This document shows positions 1-9,050 of a stretch of 64,000 bases of DNA, piece after piece. Position numbers and translations under genes: made by a program. Every line of letters starts with the position of its first letter. Positions within the stretch are counted from its first letter, which is position 1. Source of the DNA: Bog-756 sp963835465 (GTDB lineage: Bacteria > Actinomycetota > Acidimicrobiia > Acidimicrobiales > RAAP-2); NCBI GenBank assembly GCA_963835465.1, contig CAWIFR010000004.1, forward strand, positions 124,001 to 188,000, given 5' to 3'. The notes below the pieces were generated by a model. The model searched no databases. It had not been told where the DNA came from and worked only from the letters and a program-made list of their open reading frames with translations.

Positions 1-1084
1 GCGAAGCGGGATCCACGCCGATGCTCCCGGCCTCGCTGCTGGCGTAGACCGCCAGGGCGAAGCGCAGCACGGAGACGGCCTCGTCGCCGCTCCATTGCAT
101 CGGGCCGTCCCCCGTGTGAAGCCAGCGGAGCCAGTGCCTTCCCGAATCGCGGAAGCTGCTGGCCCAGTCGTCGTCGAGGGCATGGTACGACCGCATCTCA
201 CCGTCGGCGTAGACCTCCAGACTGGGCTGCTGGATGCCTCGACCGGTGCACCGGTTGACCCGGGCGAATCCCTTGCGGCCGGTCACCTCCCACCGCTCGT
301 CGTTGGTGTAGTAGTCCGAGCGCAGGTACATGTCCGGGGCGAGGGAGATGTCCCAGACGCCCCGCACGCCGTTCTCGTGCTCCCACACGATGGTCGTGGG
401 GGCATCGATCTCGATGCCTTCCATGACTTCGGTGCCACCCACCCAGGCTCGGACCTCTCTGATGGGGCCGAACAGCCACAGCGCCGTCGCCAGCTTGTGC
501 CAACCGTCGTCGAAGACGAGAATGCCGCGTCCGTCGCGCATCTGCATGAACTGCCACTCGTAGCTGCTGCCCGGGACGTCCCACCCGCCGAGTCCGCTGG
601 CCACCATCTTCATGGTGTAGCTGCTCACCGGTCCGATCTCTCCTGATTCGATCACTTCCTTCATCTTCACCAGGGGCGCGTAGAAGATGTAGTTCTCCAT
701 GACCCGCAGCTGCCGGTCATTGGCCCGGGCGGCGTCGAGCATCATCGCCGCACTGGCCAGGTCGTTGCACATGGGCTTCTGCAGGTTGACGTGCCAGCCA
801 TTCCCCAGCAGCTCGATCACCCCCTCCACGTGCAGAGGGATGGGCAGCAGCGCCTCGACGGCGTCTACCTCGATCCCGCTGGCCGCCAACTCGGCCACCG
901 AGGCGAACGTCCGCGCCTCGGGCCAGTCGGCCTGGCGCTGGGCACGGCGCTCCTCGCTCGGGTCGACGAGGGCCACCACCTCGACATCGGGGTTGTCCGC
1001 ATAGGCCCGCATGTTGAGGTCGTAAATGCGCCCGAGGCCCACGAAGGCGGCCCGCACCGGGCGGTCGTAGGGAACAAAGGTCAT
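1..1084 (-). CDS. Gfo/Idh/MocA-family oxidoreductase (3' end beyond window)
   Basis: The reading frame starts at ATG 1084 and stays open to the left edge, so the C-terminus is missing. The N-terminus has a Rossmann dinucleotide-binding segment with VGLGRIYD at about residues 15-22. LQKPM at about 101-105 matches the conserved E/Q-K-P motif, whose Lys is the usual catalytic residue. DDGWHK further on resembles the family's His-containing active-site motif. Family members oxidise or reduce sugars, inositols or related polyols with NAD(P). The substrate cannot be told from sequence. The gene is divergent from the TIGR03085-like gene across about 235 bp. Confidence 0.85.
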   Translation of the reverse strand, partial: MTFVPYDRPVRAAFVGLGRIYDLNMRAYADNPDVEVVALVDPSEERRAQRQADWPEARTFASVAELAASGIEVDAVEALLPIPLHVEGVIELLGNGWHVNLQKPMCNDLASAAMMLDAARANDRQLRVMENYIFYAPLVKMKEVIESGEIGPVSSYTMKMVASGLGGWDVPGSSYEWQFMQMRDGRGILVFDDGWHKLATALWLFGPIREVRAWVGGTEVMEGIEIDAPTTIVWEHENGVRGVWDISLAPDMYLRSDYYTNDERWEVTGRKGFARVNRCTGRGIQQPSLEVYADGEMRSYHALDDDWASSFRDSGRHWLRWLHTGDGPMQWSGDEAVSVLRFALAVYASSEAGSIGVDPAS

Positions 1085-1320
1085 GTCGGCCCGTCTCCTC
1101 TTGTCGTTCGGCCCCCGTCGTCCACCGTTCCGGTGGTCGGCCACGGGTACGGGCCTGGTCGAGCGAACACTACGCGACCGGGTACACGTCGAGCCTCCCG
1201 GCGATCCCTGGGCCGGCCCAGCCGTACCACCCGGGCCGCGGGAGACCGGAGGGCGCGCCCGGTGCGGGCGGTGCCGACCGCCTGGAGGCAACAGGCGCCT
1301 GGCGGTCGTAGTCTCCGGTG

Positions 1321-1941
1321 ATGCCTCCCCTCTCCGATGCCCAGCAGGAGCGCCAAACGCTCGTCGACCTCTTCGAGGAGCTCGGGCCCGAGGCGCCGAC
1401 CCTGTGCGCCGGATGGACGACCAAGGACCTGGCCGCCCACCTCGTGGTGCGGGAGCGGCGCCCCGACAGTGGCCCTGGTCTGGTCTGGGCTCCCCTGGCC
1501 GGGTACACCGACCGGGTCCGTCGCGCCGCCCGTGACCGGATGACATGGCCCGAGCTGGTCGACCGCGTCCGACGCGGGCCGCCCGCACTGCTGCGGCCGC
1601 TCGACCCGGCCATGAACACCATCGAGTTCTTCATCCATGTGGAGGACGTCCGGCGGGCTCAGCCCGCCTGGCAGCCCCGTCCGCTGACTCCGTCGTTGGC
1701 CGACGCGCTGTGGAAGCGGGTAGGCCCGGGCGGGATGGCCAGGGCGATCGGGGCCACCGTGGAGGTGGCGTCGCCGGGCCGGGAGCCCAAGACGGCCGGC
1801 AGCGGCCCGACCGTGGTGGTCAGCGGGGACCCCGGTGAGCTGACCCTGTTCGGGTCGGGTCGCCAACGTGCTGCTCGGGTCGAGGTCAGTGGGGACGACT
1901 CCCTGGCCGACCGTCTGCGCTCCTCGTCGCTGGGCATCTAG
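1321..1941 (+). CDS. TIGR03085-like DinB-fold metal-binding protein
   Basis: About 206 residues. The N-terminus (CAGWTTKDLAAHLVVRE) is typical of the maleylpyruvate isomerase N-terminal/DinB four-helix fold, and FFIHVEDVRRA near residue 100 matches the actinobacterial TIGR03085 family. The His, Glu and Asp residues in these motifs are plausible metal ligands. Members may act in mycothiol-type thiol chemistry, but most are uncharacterised, so no reaction is assigned. GTG 1318 immediately precedes ATG 1321; I chose the ATG. Confidence 0.75.
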   Translation: MPPLSDAQQERQTLVDLFEELGPEAPTLCAGWTTKDLAAHLVVRERRPDSGPGLVWAPLAGYTDRVRRAARDRMTWPELVDRVRRGPPALLRPLDPAMNTIEFFIHVEDVRRAQPAWQPRPLTPSLADALWKRVGPGGMARAIGATVEVASPGREPKTAGSGPTVVVSGDPGELTLFGSGRQRAARVEVSGDDSLADRLRSSSLGI

Positions 1942-1967
1942 GGCACTGGTTCCGCCCCGGGGGCCTC

Positions 1968-2384
1968 TCAGTGGCGGTCGGACCGGGGGGCCGGGGCCAC
2001 GAGCTCGATGGCAATGCCGTCCGGGTCGACGAGTTGGAGCGAGGGGCGGCCGTCCTCGGCGATGACGCCGCCGTGCCCGATGCCCACCGCGGTCAGGTGG
2101 TCGGCCCAGGCCTGCAGGGCGTCCCTGTCAGGGACGGCGAAGGCCACATGGTCGAGGGCCCCCTCATCACTCACCAGCGGCCCGTCCGTTTCCCGGGCGG
2201 TCAGCACGACGACCACCCGGGAGGGCTGATGGCGGAGGGCGACATAGCCCACCGACGGATCCTCGAGGAATCCCTCCATGCCGAGCGCCTCCCGGTACCA
2301 GACCGCACTGGCCCCGACGTCGGACACCAGCAGCTGCAGGTGGGAGAGCCCGGTGAACGGGGCGGGAGCGGGCCGATCACTCAC
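1968..2384 (-). CDS. VOC (glyoxalase/bleomycin-resistance fold) protein
   Basis: A single VOC domain of about 138 residues with two beta-alpha-beta-beta-beta halves: HLQLLVSDV at the N-terminus, LDHVAFAV in the middle and DPDGIAIELVAP at the end. The two His and the final Glu sit where VOC metal ligands lie. Known members are dioxygenases, isomerases and glyoxalases; the substrate is unknown. The GTG start at 2384 overlaps the TGA of the upstream EthD-like gene (GTGA), so the two are translationally coupled. A longer open frame upstream in phase is a shadow of that gene. Confidence 0.8.
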   Translation of the reverse strand: MSDRPAPAPFTGLSHLQLLVSDVGASAVWYREALGMEGFLEDPSVGYVALRHQPSRVVVVLTARETDGPLVSDEGALDHVAFAVPDRDALQAWADHLTAVGIGHGGVIAEDGRPSLQLVDPDGIAIELVAPAPRSDRH

Positions 2385-3202
2385 AATTGATCGACGTACG
2401 CGTCGGTCCCGACCACGGTGCGGAAGAACGGGGCGGCCAGCCGGAGGTCGGCCAGGCCGGCTGACTCCACGCTGTCGGTGTAGGCCCGCACCCGCTCGAC
2501 GGCCGCCTCGGTGTCGCCGCCCACGAAGAGGAGCTGGACCAGGCGGTCGGTGCCCCCGGCCGGCGATCCCAGGTCCATCGGGACGTCCCGGGGACCCTCG
2601 TCGGGCACCGAGGGCACCCAGTCCGAGGCCATCTCGATCTCGGAGCCCTGGAGGAGAGTCCCCAGGTGGTCCGAGGCCAGACGGTCGTGGAGGTCCTGGG
2701 CGGTGCCCGACCGGGCGTCCCACCACAGGATGATCAGGCCGTCGTAGCCGTGGTCGAGGGCCAGCTCGACCGGGACAGGGTCCTCGTCGCGGTACACGGT
2801 CGCCAACTGGTTGTACAGGGCCGTGTGCACGTGGGTGCGTTCAGGGAACCCTCGGCCACCGGCGTAGAGCTCACGGACCTGGGGAACCGCCCACTCCTCG
2901 AAGTGCTCTTCGTGGTGGCCCTGCTCCACCCAGTAGATGGCCACGTAGCTCCCGGCGTCGGTCGGCCTGGCGATGGAGCTCTCGGCCGGCCACCGACGGT
3001 CCTTCAGGGTGCGGGGGGCCACCCATCGGCTCCCGGCGAACAGCCAGGGGCCGACCAGGCAGCCGGCGTAGTAATGGTCCCGCTCGTACCAGCGGTTGTA
3101 GGCGCGCGCGAACCCAGGATTGGGCTCCACCAGGGTCAACAGCATGCTGCCCACCCTCACGGGGTAGTCACCGACCCCACCGACGTCCAATGGATAGTTC
3201 AT
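2381..3202 (-). CDS. EthD-like dimeric alpha-beta barrel protein
   Basis: 273 residues from ATG 3202, which has GGGGAGG upstream; the frame stays open further upstream but that part is not protein-like. YNRWYERDHYYAG near residue 33 matches the EthD/ferredoxin-like barrel motif (N-x-W-Y-x(3)-H). The C-terminal half (LVQLLFVGGDTEAAVERV) looks like a second barrel. Such proteins occur beside degradation oxygenases and can bind small hydrophobic substrates. It is coupled to the VOC gene and divergent from the diiron-protein operon, so a shared catabolic role is possible but inferred. Confidence 0.65.
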   Translation of the reverse strand: MNYPLDVGGVGDYPVRVGSMLLTLVEPNPGFARAYNRWYERDHYYAGCLVGPWLFAGSRWVAPRTLKDRRWPAESSIARPTDAGSYVAIYWVEQGHHEEHFEEWAVPQVRELYAGGRGFPERTHVHTALYNQLATVYRDEDPVPVELALDHGYDGLIILWWDARSGTAQDLHDRLASDHLGTLLQGSEIEMASDWVPSVPDEGPRDVPMDLGSPAGGTDRLVQLLFVGGDTEAAVERVRAYTDSVESAGLADLRLAAPFFRTVVGTDAYVDQL

Positions 3203-3480
3203 GACGACCTCCCCAGGGGGCGATCGCTCCCGCCCCGTCAACCGCGTGATGCTGACCGGCCGATGGTAGTGCGCACCCTGGCGGGCCGAGCGACCCGCCA
3301 CCCGGCGGGAAGCGTTGCCGCGGCGCACCGCGCGCGGATCGGTGGCCTCCGGGGTAGGGGCGTTCATGGGACTTTCGGCCCTAGAGCGGGCGCCGAGCCC
3401 GGCCGTAGCCTGCACGGGGAGAGACAAAGAACCAGATGCTGTCTCACCGCTTCATCGGAGTGGAACCACGGAGGTGGGTA

Positions 3481-4572
3481 ATGGCGCTAGGTCTTGACCT
3501 GGACTATCTCAAGCGTTCGGCCAGGGGGGAGTTTGACCTCGGATGGCTGCGAGACACCGGCTCTGAATGGGGGGTGCGGGCCCTTCCCGGCAAGACGGGA
3601 CTCACGCTGCGCGACATCGCCTGCGGAAGCTATGGGGACGTGCCCGACCACGCCCCGCGTCGATCGATGGCCCCGAGGGGTGCGTCGGTGGACCCCGCCG
3701 TCCCCGACCTCGGGTACACGATCAACGACAAGGCCGAGGTGTGGTCCGACAACGTCATGGACCTGTACGAGGAGGCCGTGAGCCGGCAGTGGAGCGCGAC
3801 CCGGGACATCCCCTGGGGCGCACTCGAGCCCCTGGACCCCGACGTGGAGCACGCCATGTGCCAGCTGGCCACGGTGCTCTCCGAGGTCGAGATGGTGGCC
3901 GCCGACTTTCCGGCCAAGTGGCTCTGGCGTATCAACCACGACTTTGTCGAGGCCAAGATGTTTCTCTGCACCCAGATCATGGACGAGGCCAGGCACACCG
4001 AGGTGTTCCGGAAGCGGGCGCTGGCCAACGGAGGAGGTCTGGGTCGGGCGACGGCGGTGGTGGAGCGCTTCCTCCAGTTGATCCTCGACGCCGAGGGCTA
4101 CGACGAGGGGTCCGCGCTCATGCACCTGCTGGGCGAGGGGATCGTGCTCTCCCTGTTCCGCGCCGGCGAGGCCATCGCCCCCTCGCCCGTCGAGCAGCAG
4201 ATCTTCCGGCTCTGCATGCAGGACGAGGCGCGACACGTGGCCTACGGCACGATGCACCTCCGGTACCGACTGGAGCGCGACCCTCTGATGGCCGAGGACT
4301 TTCACCGCTATCTCGACCAGGGTGAGGAGATCATCGCCATGATCTTCGCCACGCCGGAGATCGCCGAGCCGACGGCGATCCTCGCCGCCGGTGGCGTCGA
4401 GCAGGCCGCCGCCCTCGGTCCGGAGGCCGGCAGCGTGATGAGGGTGCAGATCATCGGCGAGTACCTCCGGCGGTGTCAGCACGCCGGACTCGATCGTCGC
4501 GGCCGGCTCCACCTGCCCGATGTCCTGCTCGAGGGTGTGCCCGGCGCCAAGGCTGAGGTGACGGCGGCGTGA
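3481..4572 (+). CDS. Ferritin-like diiron protein (R2/AurF-like)
   Basis: 363 residues from ATG 3481, set by GGAGG about 10 bp upstream; an earlier in-frame ATG at 3436 lacks a ribosome site. The helical core carries the diiron ligand pattern of R2-like and AurF-like oxygenases: SEVEMVAADF supplies the first Glu, IMDEARHTEVF the first E-x-x-H, LLGEGIVLSLF a further Glu and MQDEARHVAYG the second E-x-x-H. The family includes ribonucleotide reductase R2 subunits and N-oxygenases. The missing large subunit and the ferredoxin downstream favour an oxygenase or oxidase. Its stop overlaps the next start, giving a coupled three-gene operon. Confidence 0.8.
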   Translation: MALGLDLDYLKRSARGEFDLGWLRDTGSEWGVRALPGKTGLTLRDIACGSYGDVPDHAPRRSMAPRGASVDPAVPDLGYTINDKAEVWSDNVMDLYEEAVSRQWSATRDIPWGALEPLDPDVEHAMCQLATVLSEVEMVAADFPAKWLWRINHDFVEAKMFLCTQIMDEARHTEVFRKRALANGGGLGRATAVVERFLQLILDAEGYDEGSALMHLLGEGIVLSLFRAGEAIAPSPVEQQIFRLCMQDEARHVAYGTMHLRYRLERDPLMAEDFHRYLDQGEEIIAMIFATPEIAEPTAILAAGGVEQAAALGPEAGSVMRVQIIGEYLRRCQHAGLDRRGRLHLPDVLLEGVPGAKAEVTAA

Positions 4573-5033
4573 CGACCACCCTGCCCGAGTTCCCATCCGA
4601 CGCGTGGTTCTCGGCCCTGGTCGACCGAGCCACGTCGGACCCATCGACCATGGCGTCCCTGGGAGTGGCCGACCTCCGCCTGGGGATCGAGGTCACGGGA
4701 GCCGACGGACCGCCGGCGCTGTTCGGCCTGGTCTTCGACGGCTACGACGTCGGGTCGGTCGGAAGGGTGCACGAGGACGAGTTCGGTGCCGAGGTCGTGC
4801 TCAGCGGGACCCGTTCCACCTGGGAGGAGATGGTGACCTCGATCGAGTCGCACGGACGGGCCGACGGCCCCCACACCCTCAACAGCCTGTCGCTGGCCGG
4901 TGTGCCGTTGACGGTGCGGGCGAGCGATGCGGTGGGCCATGACAAGTTCTTCCGCTACATGGGCACATTGCAGGCGGTCTTCGACGCCCTCGGTTCGGTC
5001 CCGGCCGAGCCGGTGGGGCCCGCGATCCCATGA
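4569..5033 (+). CDS. SCP2 sterol-carrier-like small protein
   Basis: 154 residues, starting at GTG 4569 inside the TGA of the diiron gene (GTGA). An N-terminal W-F-x-x-L helix is followed by alternating strands, and HTLNSLSLAG plus a final amphipathic helix (FRYMGTLQAVFDAL) resemble the SCP2 lipid-binding fold. SCP2-like proteins bind acyl or sterol ligands. Its place between an oxygenase-like protein and a ferredoxin suggests it presents or stores a hydrophobic substrate; that is inference. The family assignment is moderate because no catalytic motif is expected. Confidence 0.6.
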   Translation: MTTTLPEFPSDAWFSALVDRATSDPSTMASLGVADLRLGIEVTGADGPPALFGLVFDGYDVGSVGRVHEDEFGAEVVLSGTRSTWEEMVTSIESHGRADGPHTLNSLSLAGVPLTVRASDAVGHDKFFRYMGTLQAVFDALGSVPAEPVGPAIP

Positions 5034-5443
5034 GCCTGGAAGTCGACCGCGAGGAGTGCCTGGGCTGTGGGGCCTGCGAGGCCGTCTGCCCGGCCGGGGC
5101 GGTGACCCAGACCGAGGGGTTCCGGGTGGCCTACGTGGTCGACCCCCTGCTCTGCAACGACTGCCGGCGCTGCCTGGTGGTGTGCCCGGTCGAGGCGCTG
5201 GTACCCGACTCCCGGTGGGCGGTGTGCCATGGACGTGGGTGCCCGCTGTCCTCCCGGCGGTACGCCGGCTGGGAGTGCAGCGAGGGTCACGCCCAGTGTG
5301 AGACCTGTGGCTCGATGCTCTGGTGTCCGCCGGAGGGGGAGTGGGCCTGTCCTGCGTGCCAGGCCGGAGCCGACAGGACCCCCCACGCCTCGTGCCCGAA
5401 GGTGCGGCGGGCCAAGCGGGAGGGCATGCCGGTCGGAGGCTGA
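5030..5443 (+). CDS. Cys-rich 2[4Fe-4S] ferredoxin with extra zinc-ribbon-like tail
   Basis: 137 residues; ATG 5030 overlaps the preceding TGA (ATGA). Two 4Fe-4S clusters are predicted from CLGCGACEAVCP (residues 10-21) and CNDCRRCLVVCP (about 42-53). The rest holds eight more cysteines in CHGRGCP, CETCGSMLWC and CPACQ patterns, which look like zinc ribbons or another cluster and are unusual for a plain bacterial ferredoxin. As the last gene of the operon it is the likely electron donor to the diiron protein. Confidence 0.85.
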   Translation: MSLEVDREECLGCGACEAVCPAGAVTQTEGFRVAYVVDPLLCNDCRRCLVVCPVEALVPDSRWAVCHGRGCPLSSRRYAGWECSEGHAQCETCGSMLWCPPEGEWACPACQAGADRTPHASCPKVRRAKREGMPVGG

Positions 5444-5608
5444 CGGCTCGAGGCTGTCATAGCAACTGGCATTCCGATGGGCCCGGTGCGCCACCTGCTT
5501 GACGAGGTGGCGGGCATCCGCGTCGGCCACCCCGCACGGTGCTTTCATCGTCGGGATGCCCCCGTCCCCGTCACCTCGGACCCGGGGCACCCCTCGGACC
5601 GGGCGGCG

Positions 5609-7492
5609 ATGAGCGCCGAGAGCACTCGCTCCGATTCGCCACGGCTGGGGCCGTTGGCCGCGACGTGGCGAGTCCTGATCGGGCGCCCGCTCAAGTCCAG
5701 CGAGGCCGCCCACGGCGAGATCACCCCACTCAAGGGGCTACCGGCCCTCTCCCTCGACGCCCTGACCTCCGTGGCCTACGGCCCCGAGGCCATCGTTCTG
5801 ATCCTCGGCACCGCCGGGATCGCCGCCCTCCACCTGGTCCTTCCCATCACCATCGCCATCGTGGCGCTCCTGGCCCTGTTGGTCACCTCCTACCGGCAGG
5901 TCATCGACGGCTATCCCCACGGTGGGGGGGCCTACGCCGTGTCACGGGCCAACCTGGGCACCGGCGCCTCCCAGGTGGCCGCGGCTTCGCTGGTGGTGGA
6001 CTACACGCTGACCGTGGCCGTCTCCATCGCCGCCGGGATCGCTGCCCTCACCTCGGCCTTTCCCTCGCTGTCGGGGGCCACCGTTCCTCTCTGCCTCGCT
6101 GAGCTGGCCCTCCTGACAGTGCTCAACTTGCGGGGGCTGGGGGAGACGGCCCGGGCCTTCCTCCTTCCCACCTTCATCTTCATCGTGGGCCTCCTCGCCA
6201 TCATCGCCATCGGGATCGTCCACCCACTCGACCCACAGCTCACGCAGACCGGCGCCTCGCAGACGGCCAAGGTCAACCTGGCCCCGGTGGGGCTGCTTCT
6301 GATCCTGAAGGCGTTCTCGGCCGGGTGCAGCGCCCTCACCGGCGTGGAGGCCATCGCCAACGGCGTTCCCCTCTTCCGTCAGCCCCGCCAGGCCCGCGCC
6401 AAGCAGACCGAGCTCCTCCTCGGCGTCCTCCTCGGGGTCATGCTCATCGGGTTGGCCGTGCTGGTACGCAAGTTCAATGTCGGGCCACGCACCGGCGAGA
6501 CTGTGCTGAGCCAGGTGATGGCCTACTCGGTCGGTCGGGGCTGGATCTACTACGTGGTGTCCCTGTCCATCACGGTGGTGCTCGGCCTCGCCGCCAACAC
6601 GTCCTTCGGCGGACTGCCCGTTCTGGCCAGTCTGCTGTCCCGGGACCACTATCTTCCGCACGCCTTCGCCCTCCGCGGCGACCGACTGGTGTTCTCCAAG
6701 GGGATCTGGGCGCTCAGCGCCGCGGCTGGCGTGCTGTTGGTGGTGGTCCGGGGCAACACCAACTCGCTCATCCCCCTCTTCGCCATCGGGGTGTTCATCG
6801 GGTTCACACTGGCCCAAACGGGCATGGTCCTGCACTGGCGGCAGGACCGACCGCCGCACTGGCGGAGAAAGGCTGCGCTCAACGGACTCGGTGCCCTCGT
6901 CACCGCCGTAACCACCCTGGTCTTCTTGTTCACCAAGTTCATCGAGGGCGCCTGGGTGGTGGTGATCATCATCCCGCTCCTCATCGTGCTGTTCCACCGC
7001 ATCCGCCGCTACTACGCCCGCCTGGGCGATGTGCTGGGCATCGGTTCGATCCCACCCCGTCCCCGCACAGGGAGGGTGCTGGTCATCGTTCCGGTCAACG
7101 GGGTCACCCGACTCACATCGTTCGTGATCTCCGAGGCACTGTCCATCGGTGACGACGTCATCGCCCTGGCGGTGACTTTCTCGGATGAGGGGGAGCGGGA
7201 GGCTGAGCTCGAGCAGGCCTGGGCCGAGTGGGACCCGGGGGTCCGACTGGTCACGCTGCGTTCCCAGTACCACTCGGTGGCCCGGCCCATCCTGCGCTTC
7301 ATCAACGCCTTCGAGCGCCGCGAGCACGACTACGACCACATCGTCGTCCTGATCCCGGTGGTCCAGCCGGACCGGTGGTACCAGCGCATCTTCCACAACC
7401 AGTTGGACTTGGCCCTCTCGACCGCGTTGCGTGACCGGCCCGAGCTCGCCGTGACCCGTCTGCCGGTCACCATCGAGCAGCTCCGGCGGTGA
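5609..7492 (+). CDS. APC-superfamily permease with cytosolic C-terminal domain
   Basis: 627 residues from ATG 5609; the frame is open upstream to 5477 but without protein-like sequence. About twelve hydrophobic helices run from residue 45 to about 475. The start of the transporter core (LSLDALTSVAYGPEA) and GYPHGGGAYAVS are typical of amino-acid/polyamine/organocation permeases. From about residue 485 a soluble alpha/beta domain follows (RVLVIVPVNGVTRLT), reminiscent of a Usp-like regulatory tail. It likely imports an amino acid or related solute with protons; the substrate is unknown. It stands alone, 165 bp after the ferredoxin. Confidence 0.85.
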   Translation: MSAESTRSDSPRLGPLAATWRVLIGRPLKSSEAAHGEITPLKGLPALSLDALTSVAYGPEAIVLILGTAGIAALHLVLPITIAIVALLALLVTSYRQVIDGYPHGGGAYAVSRANLGTGASQVAAASLVVDYTLTVAVSIAAGIAALTSAFPSLSGATVPLCLAELALLTVLNLRGLGETARAFLLPTFIFIVGLLAIIAIGIVHPLDPQLTQTGASQTAKVNLAPVGLLLILKAFSAGCSALTGVEAIANGVPLFRQPRQARAKQTELLLGVLLGVMLIGLAVLVRKFNVGPRTGETVLSQVMAYSVGRGWIYYVVSLSITVVLGLAANTSFGGLPVLASLLSRDHYLPHAFALRGDRLVFSKGIWALSAAAGVLLVVVRGNTNSLIPLFAIGVFIGFTLAQTGMVLHWRQDRPPHWRRKAALNGLGALVTAVTTLVFLFTKFIEGAWVVVIIIPLLIVLFHRIRRYYARLGDVLGIGSIPPRPRTGRVLVIVPVNGVTRLTSFVISEALSIGDDVIALAVTFSDEGEREAELEQAWAEWDPGVRLVTLRSQYHSVARPILRFINAFERREHDYDHIVVLIPVVQPDRWYQRIFHNQLDLALSTALRDRPELAVTRLPVTIEQLRR

Positions 7493-7572
7493 GGGGCCGG
7501 CCGGTAGGTCAGAACACGCCGGTCACGCTTCGACCATGATGCGGACAGGGTGAGCACCGGTGCTCGTTCGAG

Positions 7573-8026
7573 ATGCCCCATTCGCCGGCCCGGGTCTGGG
7601 CTCTCATCGAGGACTACGACCGCTGGGCCGACTACGCCCCCATGGTCCTGCGGGTCGAGGTGCTCCTCCCCGGCGACGCCGCCACCGACGGACGGCTGCG
7701 CCGGGTGGTCTACAAGATGCCGTTCGGCCGCCAGGGCTCGGGCCCGGAACTGGTCACCGACGTAGAGCCGGAGCGGGGCTACACCTACACGATGACCTCG
7801 GCCAAACCGGGCAAAGAGCAGGTGGGACACATCCGGCTCGAGCGGCTGGGCCCAACGGGACCCGACTCCACTGCGACGAACGGTACGCCTCACGTCGTGG
7901 CCCTTCCGCTGGTTCGAAGGACCGATCTACACGTTCATCGAGAAGAACAACGAGGTCAGCATGCGGCGGGCCTCCACCTGGCTGACCGCACACCCCGAGT
8001 ACCGGTCCGACCTGGTCGAGGCCTGA
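7573..8026 (+). CDS. SRPBCC/polyketide-cyclase-like protein, frameshifted
   Basis: The N-terminus (SPARVWALIEDYDRWADYAP) is the START/SRPBCC signature. The protein is readable only across three frames: frame 1 to about 7850, frame 2 for GTRLHCDERY, frame 3 for WPFRWFEGPIYTFIEK through the stop at 8024-8026. Each change is explained by one missing base in a G/C run. Members bind hydrophobic ligands; none is inferred here. The start is uncertain: ATG 7573 is used, but the N-terminus may lie upstream in another frame (GTG 7550). Confidence 0.65.
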
Positions 8027-8049
8027 GCGGCCCCGCACCGTCTTGCGCA

Positions 8050-9039
8050 TCAGGACCTTCCGAGCACCTCGTCGGTGACGTCGTGGAGCAGAGGCCGGCC
8101 GGCCCGGTAGCGGTCGAGGTTCTCGGAGAACAGGTCGGCCTGGCGCTGCAGGCGGCCCGATCCTCCCGCGGCATTGTGCGGCGTGATCCTCACCGACGGG
8201 TGGCTCCAGAAGGGGTGGTCGTCGGGTAGGGGCTCGGTGCGGAAGACATCGAGCACGGCCGCGGCCGGGATGCCCCGGTCCAGCGCGGCCACGAGGGCGT
8301 CCTCGTCGACCAGCGCCCCCCGGCTCACGTTGACCAGCACCGACCCCTCCTTCATGGCGGCCAGCAGCTCGGCATCGACCAGGTCCTCGGTGGCGGGGGT
8401 GGCCGGCGCGGCCAGCACCACCACGTCAGCCTGCCCGACCACCTCGGTCAGCTGGTCGGGGGTCACCGTCCAGTCGGTCGGGTCGTCGGTCGAGGGCCGC
8501 CGGCGACAGCCGATCACCGTGGCCCCGAGGGCCCGGGCCCGCACGGCCACGGCCGACCCGATCCCCCCCAGGCCCACCACCAGCCAGGTGGTCCCGGACA
8601 CCTCGCGCCAGTCATGGATGAGCCACGACCGCTCATCGGCCAGGCGGCGCCACCGGGCCACGCCTTGGAACTCATCGAGCACCGCCCGCATCACGAACTC
8701 GGCGATGGGCAGGCTGTTCACGTGGGCGTTGGTGATCCGGACGCCCCGGCGGGCCAGGGCGGAGAAGATCGGTGCATCGAAGCCTGCGGCGGGCGACTGG
8801 AACCAGCGGAGGCTGTCCAGGCCGGACAGGCCGTTGAAGAAGGCGGCGAGCGGTGCGCCCCGACGGAACAGGTCGGAGGTACCCCAGGCCACTTCGGGGC
8901 CAGCGTCCTCCCAGGCGATCGTCGCCCCCGACTCCTCCTGCAGGCTCCCGTCGAGCTGGAGGGTGAGCCACTCCACGTCCGGACGGGCCAACTGCCCGCC
9001 GAAGCTCGCGTCGGCCACCGAGGTGAGCAGGATCCGCAA
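8050..9039 (-). CDS. D-2-hydroxyacid dehydrogenase
   Basis: 329 residues, apparently from TTG 9039, because no ATG or GTG lies in frame between it and the upstream gene. The NAD-binding loop GLGGIGSAVA is at about residues 155-164. The catalytic triad is visible as Arg in NVSRGALVDE, Glu in FRTEPLPDDH and His in TPHNAAGG. The enzyme should interconvert a 2-keto acid and a D-2-hydroxy acid with NAD(P)H. It is the last gene of a minus-strand run, 11 bp after the SDR gene. Confidence 0.88.
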   Translation of the reverse strand: MRILLTSVADASFGGQLARPDVEWLTLQLDGSLQEESGATIAWEDAGPEVAWGTSDLFRRGAPLAAFFNGLSGLDSLRWFQSPAAGFDAPIFSALARRGVRITNAHVNSLPIAEFVMRAVLDEFQGVARWRRLADERSWLIHDWREVSGTTWLVVGLGGIGSAVAVRARALGATVIGCRRRPSTDDPTDWTVTPDQLTEVVGQADVVVLAAPATPATEDLVDAELLAAMKEGSVLVNVSRGALVDEDALVAALDRGIPAAAVLDVFRTEPLPDDHPFWSHPSVRITPHNAAGGSGRLQRQADLFSENLDRYRAGRPLLHDVTDEVLGRS

Positions 9040-9050
9040 CGGAGTGGGGC

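Noticed and set aside
5477..5608. Segment resembling the start of a P1-family aminopeptidase (LDEVAGIRVGHP)
   Set aside because: Only about ten residues match and nothing downstream continues the family; chance or a very old remnant cannot be told apart.
5942..7396. Long minus-strand open frame rich in Asp, Glu, Gly and His
   Set aside because: Antisense to the intact APC permease; the acidic bias is the mirror of hydrophobic codons.
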